A stretch of DNA of 9,142 bases, taken from assembly GCA_021783935.1 (NCBI GenBank), contig JAJXTK010000224.1, forward strand, positions 1 to 9,142. Reading direction: 5' to 3'. Positions 6,815-9,142 of this stretch are shown here, piece after piece. The notes below the pieces were generated by a model. That model was not told the DNA's origin. It did no database searches and saw nothing but the letters and a program-made list of their open reading frames with translations. Both the position numbers and the translations under genes were made by a program. The DNA is from Myxococcales bacterium. GTDB lineage: Bacteria > Myxococcota_A > Polyangia > Polyangiales > JADJMO01. Every line of letters begins with the position of its first letter. Within the stretch, counting starts at the first letter, position 1.

Positions 6815-7480
6815 ATGCGCCGTTTCTCCGCGTCTTTCGCCTTCGTCGCCCTCGGGGTCGCTCTGGTCGCCTGCGGAGGCGGCGAGTCGAGGCCCGCGCC
6901 GGCGACCGCGACGGCCGTGGCGCCGGGGGGGAGCGATCCGTACGTGATGCCGAGCGCCTCGGCGAGCGCAGCTGCGACCCCCTCGGCCAGCGTCGCCCCG
7001 GTCGCGTCCAGCGCTGCGCCGGCCGAGCCGGCGGTCGAAGGGCCGAAGGTCGGTGAGGTCGCGCCGCCGCTCGTCGCCACCGCGTCGAACGGCGCCAAGA
7101 TCGATCTCGCGAAGCTCAAGGGCAAGCTCGTCGTCGTCTACTTCTATCCGAAGGACGACACGCCCGGCTGCACCCAGGAGGCGTGCGCGTTCCGCGACGC
7201 GTGGGCCAAGCTGCAGAAGCACGGCGTGCAGGTGATCGGCGTCTCGGAGGACGACGACAAGTCGCACCAGCAGTTCGCCAAGAAGCACAAGCTGCCGTTC
7301 CCGCTGCTCGCCGATCAGGACGGCAAGATCGCCAAGGCCTTCGGCGTGCCCCTCGCCGACGGACACGCGATGCGCGTGACCTACCTGATCGGGCCGGACG
7401 GCAAGGTGAAGAAGGTCTATCCGAAGGTCGATCCGGCGGTGCACGTCGACCAGGTGCTCGCAGACGCAGAGGCGAAGTAG
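6815..7480 (+). CDS. bcp: Lipoprotein-anchored PrxQ/Bcp-type peroxiredoxin
   Basis: The protein has 221 residues. MRRFSASF, a hydrophobic core and ALVAC give a lipoprotein signal with lipidated Cys20. Residues 21-70 are an Ala/Pro/Ser/Val linker. The peroxiredoxin domain starts near residue 76 (PKVGEVAPPL). YPKDDTPGCTQEAC holds the PxxxTxxC active site: Pro112, Thr116, peroxidatic Cys119, and Cys124 five residues on, the resolving cysteine of atypical 2-Cys PrxQ enzymes such as E. coli Bcp. GVSEDD and RVTYLIGPDG with its conserved Arg follow. It reduces hydroperoxides with thioredoxin-like donors. Most Bcp proteins are cytoplasmic and about 155 residues; here the enzyme should face the periplasm, so it would need a periplasmic electron donor, not seen nearby. 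It is divergent from the S41 protease across 154 bases and followed after 77 bases by the thioesterase gene on the same strand. Confidence 0.93.
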   Translation: MRRFSASFAFVALGVALVACGGGESRPAPATATAVAPGGSDPYVMPSASASAAATPSASVAPVASSAAPAEPAVEGPKVGEVAPPLVATASNGAKIDLAKLKGKLVVVYFYPKDDTPGCTQEACAFRDAWAKLQKHGVQVIGVSEDDDKSHQQFAKKHKLPFPLLADQDGKIAKAFGVPLADGHAMRVTYLIGPDGKVKKVYPKVDPAVHVDQVLADAEAK

Positions 7481-7529
7481 CGACGCCTCGTCGCACCGGC
7501 CGCGCCCGCGAGGTCGGAGCGTTCGTGCT

Positions 7530-7541
7530 CGATCGCGATCG
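7530..7541. repeat. 12-bp perfect palindrome CGATCGCGATCG before the thioesterase gene
   Basis: It is a self-complementary sequence 16 bases upstream of the thioesterase ATG, directly before the candidate -10. It could be an operator or a modification site, but such GATC/CGCG strings arise easily in this base composition. Confidence 0.3.
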
Positions 7542-7544
7542 CGC

Positions 7545-7550
7545 TAACAT
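7545..7550 (+). promoter_or_regulatory. Possible -10 element (TAACAT) at the thioesterase start
   Basis: TAACAT fits TANNNT and ends 7 bases before ATG 7558. There is no Shine-Dalgarno in the bases between, so a leaderless message is possible. No clear -35 was seen. Confidence 0.25.
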
Positions 7551-7557
7551 CTTCGGG

Positions 7558-8016
7558 ATGCCGAGCCTCCAAGAGCAGTACGGGCCCGAGACCATGTGCT
7601 TCGGCTGCGGCCCCGCCAACGACAAGGGGCTCCGCATCCGCAGCTTCCTCGTCGGCGACGAGTACGTCTGCGACTGGACGCCAGCGCCGCATCACCTCGC
7701 CTTCCCCGGCGTGCTCAACGGCGGCATCTGCGGCGCGCTGCTCGACTGCCACTCGAACTGGGCGGCGACGATCCACCTCATGCGAGCGGCCGGCCTGCCG
7801 ACGCCGCCGTGCACGGTGACGGCCGACTTCGCCGTGCGGCTCAAGCGGCCGACGCCGATGGACGGGCCCCTTCATCTTTCGGCCCGCGTGGTCGAAGCCG
7901 GGAGCGATCGCGCGATCGTCGAGGCGACGATCACCGCGAACGGCAAGATCACCGTGACCTGCCGCGGGACGTTCGTCGCCGTGAAGGAAGGGCACCCGGC
8001 CTTCCATCGCTGGTAG
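7558..8016 (+). CDS. PaaI-like hotdog-fold thioesterase with N-terminal CFGCG motif
   Basis: The protein has 152 residues, with no signal peptide or membrane segment. The N-terminus MCFGCGPANDKGLRI is the motif seen in a large set of uncharacterised PaaI-family proteins. The hotdog core follows: strand with EYVCDWTP, then HHLAFPGVLNGGICGALLDCHSN, where the conserved HGG-type turn and Asp of the central helix sit (LNGGI, LLD), then VTADFAVRLKRPTP and a strand GPLHLSARVVEAGSDRAIVEATI, ending in the typical sheet CRGTFVAV. The two Cys of CFGCG could hold a metal or be redox-sensitive; no other clear pair is present. Family members hydrolyse acyl-CoA or aryl-CoA thioesters; the substrate cannot be told from sequence. 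Start: ATG 7558 is upstream of the motif and the next ATG (residue 13) would begin at Cys-Phe-Gly, cutting it close. The 129 bases after the stop hold no gene I can support; the next gene converges. Confidence 0.85.
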   Translation: MPSLQEQYGPETMCFGCGPANDKGLRIRSFLVGDEYVCDWTPAPHHLAFPGVLNGGICGALLDCHSNWAATIHLMRAAGLPTPPCTVTADFAVRLKRPTPMDGPLHLSARVVEAGSDRAIVEATITANGKITVTCRGTFVAVKEGHPAFHRW

Positions 8017-8145
8017 CAGCCGCCCACGCCCGGCTCGCACTTTTGGCGGCGCTCGTGGCCGCGCAGCCCGCCTCTTCGACCACGCGGGCCACCGCCGCGC
8101 TGCGCGCGACGTCGACGCGGACGACGCGAGGCGCGCCTTGAGGCG

Positions 8146-8502
8146 TCAGGCCGCGCGTCGACCCGACGTCATCTCGTCGACCACCGCGCGCAGCGCCGAC
8201 ACCGACGCGGTGCGCACGTAGACGATCTTCGTTCCATCGGGCGCCAGCTCGCGCACCTGATCACGCAGCGCGTGGGACACCATGCCCACCACGATCACGA
8301 CCGCGACGACGTTGCCGAGCGTGCGCCGCACCCCCGGCGGCACGCGCTTCTCGAAGTGGCGCAGCGAGAGCCCCCGGGCCTCCGTCACCTCGCGATAGCG
8401 GTCCGACATCCCTCCGCTGCCGCCGACCAGCACGAGCGTCCCCTCGTGCCCGTCGCGCCCTTCGCCTCGATGCGCGTCGCTCGCCCGGTTCGCGTTCCGC
8501 AT
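8146..8502 (-). CDS. DUF2325 family protein
   Basis: This frame gives 118 residues from ATG 8502. The conserved part starts with TLVLVGGSGGM, then SDRYRE, LSLRHFEKR, a hydrophobic strand VVAVVIVVGMVSHALRDQV, and KIVYVRTASVSALRAVVDEM. The order GG-Y-H-(hydrophobic strand)-VSH-K/R-S..S.L is that of DUF2325, small alpha/beta proteins of about 90-110 residues with no established function. VAVVIVVGM is best read as a buried strand, although it could be mistaken for a membrane helix. The start is uncertain: ATG 8502 has no Shine-Dalgarno and adds a charged leader; GTG 8433 has GAGGGG six bases upstream but trims the first strand; the longest open frame (TTG 8598) adds residues unlike the family. 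It converges on the thioesterase gene. Confidence 0.7.
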   Translation of the reverse strand: MRNANRASDAHRGEGRDGHEGTLVLVGGSGGMSDRYREVTEARGLSLRHFEKRVPPGVRRTLGNVVAVVIVVGMVSHALRDQVRELAPDGTKIVYVRTASVSALRAVVDEMTSGRRAA

Positions 8503-8630
8503 GCGAGCACGCACAGCAAGCGAGGCGCCAAGCGGCGCGATCAGCGCGTTCGTCGAGCGAATTGCGAGCGGCGGTTTTGTTCCCGCGCGCTTTGGCAAAG
8601 GGCCGGGCGCAATTGGCCTCCGCCGCTGTC

Positions 8631-8643
8631 AGACTGGCAGTCT
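8631..8643. promoter_or_regulatory. AGACTGGCAGTCT palindrome, possible operator
   Basis: A 13-base palindrome with a central G (AGACTG/CAGTCT arms), 12 bases left of the inverted-repeat element and about 130 bases upstream of the DUF2325 ATG. The size is right for a dimeric regulator, but no promoter can be placed with confidence beside it. Confidence 0.25.
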
Positions 8644-8654
8644 CGCGCGGGCTC

Positions 8655-8782
8655 CTAGCAGGCCGTCGAGCTTCTCTGGAGCTGCCCGATCCTCTCCCGC
8701 GTCAACCCGAAACTCGCCGCGCGATCGACACGGCCTGCTGGCTGTCACGGTTCCCGCAGGCCGTTTCTCAACGGCCTGCTAG
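8655..8782. mobile_element. MITE/REP-like element with 16-bp terminal inverted repeats
   Basis: CTAGCAGGCCGTCGAG (8655-8670) and the reverse complement of 8767-8782 agree at 15 of 16 bases, with the first 12 identical. Two more copies of the same core lie inside: ACGGCCTGCTGG (8730-8741) and GCAGGCCGTT (8756-8765). The 128-base unit has no coding capacity. The outer CTAG is itself palindromic, so it could be either repeat end or a 4-bp target duplication, as made by IS5-type elements. No transposase is in the window. It could be a deletion remnant of an insertion sequence, a MITE, or a pair of REP hairpins. Confidence 0.55.
8756..8779. repeat. Perfect 10-bp hairpin, TCTC loop, downstream of the 8792-9142 gene
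   Basis: GCAGGCCGTT, loop TCTC, AACGGCCTGC. It lies 12 bases beyond the stop of the minus-strand gene ending at 8792, and could terminate or stabilise its message, although no T-run follows. It is also the right end of the inverted-repeat element, so the element may have supplied this gene's 3' hairpin. Confidence 0.6.
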
Positions 8783-8791
8783 GGGGCCGCG

Positions 8792-9142
8792 CTACTCCAG
8801 CATCGACGAGAGCGGATCCTTCTTCTTCTTGCCCTTCTTCGTCGTCGTGGTCGTCGCGGGCTTCGACGTCGTCGCCGGCTTGGTCGCCGTGGTCGGCTTC
8901 GACTGCGGCCTCGGGCTCGTGGCCGCCGGGCGCGGCGTGGGTCGCGGCGCGACGCTCGGGGGGGCCTTCGTCGGCTGGGTCGCGACGATGGTCGCCGAGG
9001 GGGCCGGCGCGCTCGCCGAAGGAGCGCTCGCGACCGCAGAGGCCTCCGCGGACGCGGACGACGACGCGGTCGGCGCGGGCTGCTCGCTCGGGGCCGCTGT
9101 CGCGCGTGGCGCGGCCGATGCGCCCTGCGCCGCGTGCACGAT
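8792..9142 (-). CDS. C-terminal part of an Ala/Pro/Ser/Thr-rich protein (runs off the window)
   Basis: 116 codons are open to the window edge with no in-frame stop; the GTG at 9139 has no visible upstream context, so this is treated as a 3' fragment. The visible part is all low complexity: Ala/Ser/Pro-rich first, then TKPATTSKPATTTTT, then KKGKKKKDPLSSMLE, ending at TAG 8792-8794. It would be disordered. The final DPLSSMLE after a Lys cluster looks like a short linear motif rather than a random end. Codon use is like the neighbours (G/C third positions), which supports translation. Similar tails follow kinase, TonB-like or secretion domains in myxobacteria, so the identity depends on sequence outside the window; I do not assign a function. 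Confidence 0.6.
   Translation of the reverse strand: MVHAAQGASAAPRATAAPSEQPAPTASSSASAEASAVASAPSASAPAPSATIVATQPTKAPPSVAPRPTPRPAATSPRPQSKPTTATKPATTSKPATTTTTKKGKKKKDPLSSMLE

Larger units (their letters stand above)
8503..8791. other. 289-base intergenic stretch, no supported gene
   Basis: Both strands were inspected. The left part (8503-8600) is the upstream region of the DUF2325 gene and includes minus-strand TTGCCA (8593-8598), a -35-like hexamer with no good -10 17 bases on. The right part holds the palindrome and the inverted-repeat element listed separately. Short open frames here lack ribosome binding sites and known motifs. Confidence 0.6.

Noticed and set aside
7183..7557. 125-codon N-terminal extension of the thioesterase
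   Set aside because: It lies mostly inside the peroxiredoxin gene in another frame, is Arg/Ala-rich and shows no motif before the CFGCG domain.
8340..8500. VVAVVIVVGM in the DUF2325 protein as a membrane helix
   Set aside because: It is only about 10 residues long and falls where the family has a buried beta strand before VSH.
8434..8598. Long form of the DUF2325 protein from TTG 8598
   Set aside because: The extra residues do not match the family and no ribosome binding site supports the TTG; ATG 8502 or GTG 8433 are better.
1..9142. tRNA, rRNA, riboswitch, CRISPR array, phage or toxin-antitoxin genes
   Set aside because: I looked on both strands for such structures and motifs and found none I can support.

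Overview
The window is very GC-rich and strongly biased toward G/C at third codon positions. It encodes several proteins typical of large-genome Myxococcota (probably Polyangia): lipoproteins with Ala/Pro/Ser/Thr-rich linkers, a cysteine-rich repeat lipoprotein, and an S41 protease with long Ig-like extensions. The assignment to myxobacteria is inferred from gene style; no marker gene is present.

Layout, left to right. (1) 1-590, + strand: 3' two-thirds of a GluQRS-type tRNA-modifying synthetase (gluQ). (2) 610-1632, +: an extended-SDR, NAD(P)-binding protein that keeps the Rossmann fingerprint but lacks the YxxxK catalytic pair. (3) 1697-3235, -: a secreted lipoprotein made of eleven tandem six-cysteine modules with the C-C-CC-C-C spacing of inhibitor-cystine-knot (knottin) peptides, tethered through a PDG heptad linker. 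It converges on the SDR gene. (4) 3397-6660, -: a 1087-residue carboxyl-terminal-processing protease (Ser-Lys-Gln, PDZ) with about 600 extra C-terminal residues of helical, CARDB-like, SH3-like and Ig-like segments. (5) 6815-7480, +: a lipoprotein-anchored PrxQ/Bcp peroxiredoxin, divergent from the protease. (6) 7558-8016, +: a PaaI-like hotdog thioesterase with an N-terminal CFGCG motif. (7) 8146-8502, -: a DUF2325 protein. (8) 8503-8791: a non-coding stretch holding a small palindrome and a MITE/REP-like element with terminal inverted repeats and a perfect 10-bp hairpin. (9) 8792-9142, -: the low-complexity, Lys-ending C-terminus of a protein that runs off the window.

The genes do not form one pathway. 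Three of them (knottin-repeat lipoprotein, protease, lipoprotein peroxiredoxin) make envelope proteins and lie next to each other, but their orientations argue against one operon. The most unusual item is the tandem knottin-like lipoprotein. The inverted-repeat element and the catalytically stripped SDR come next.
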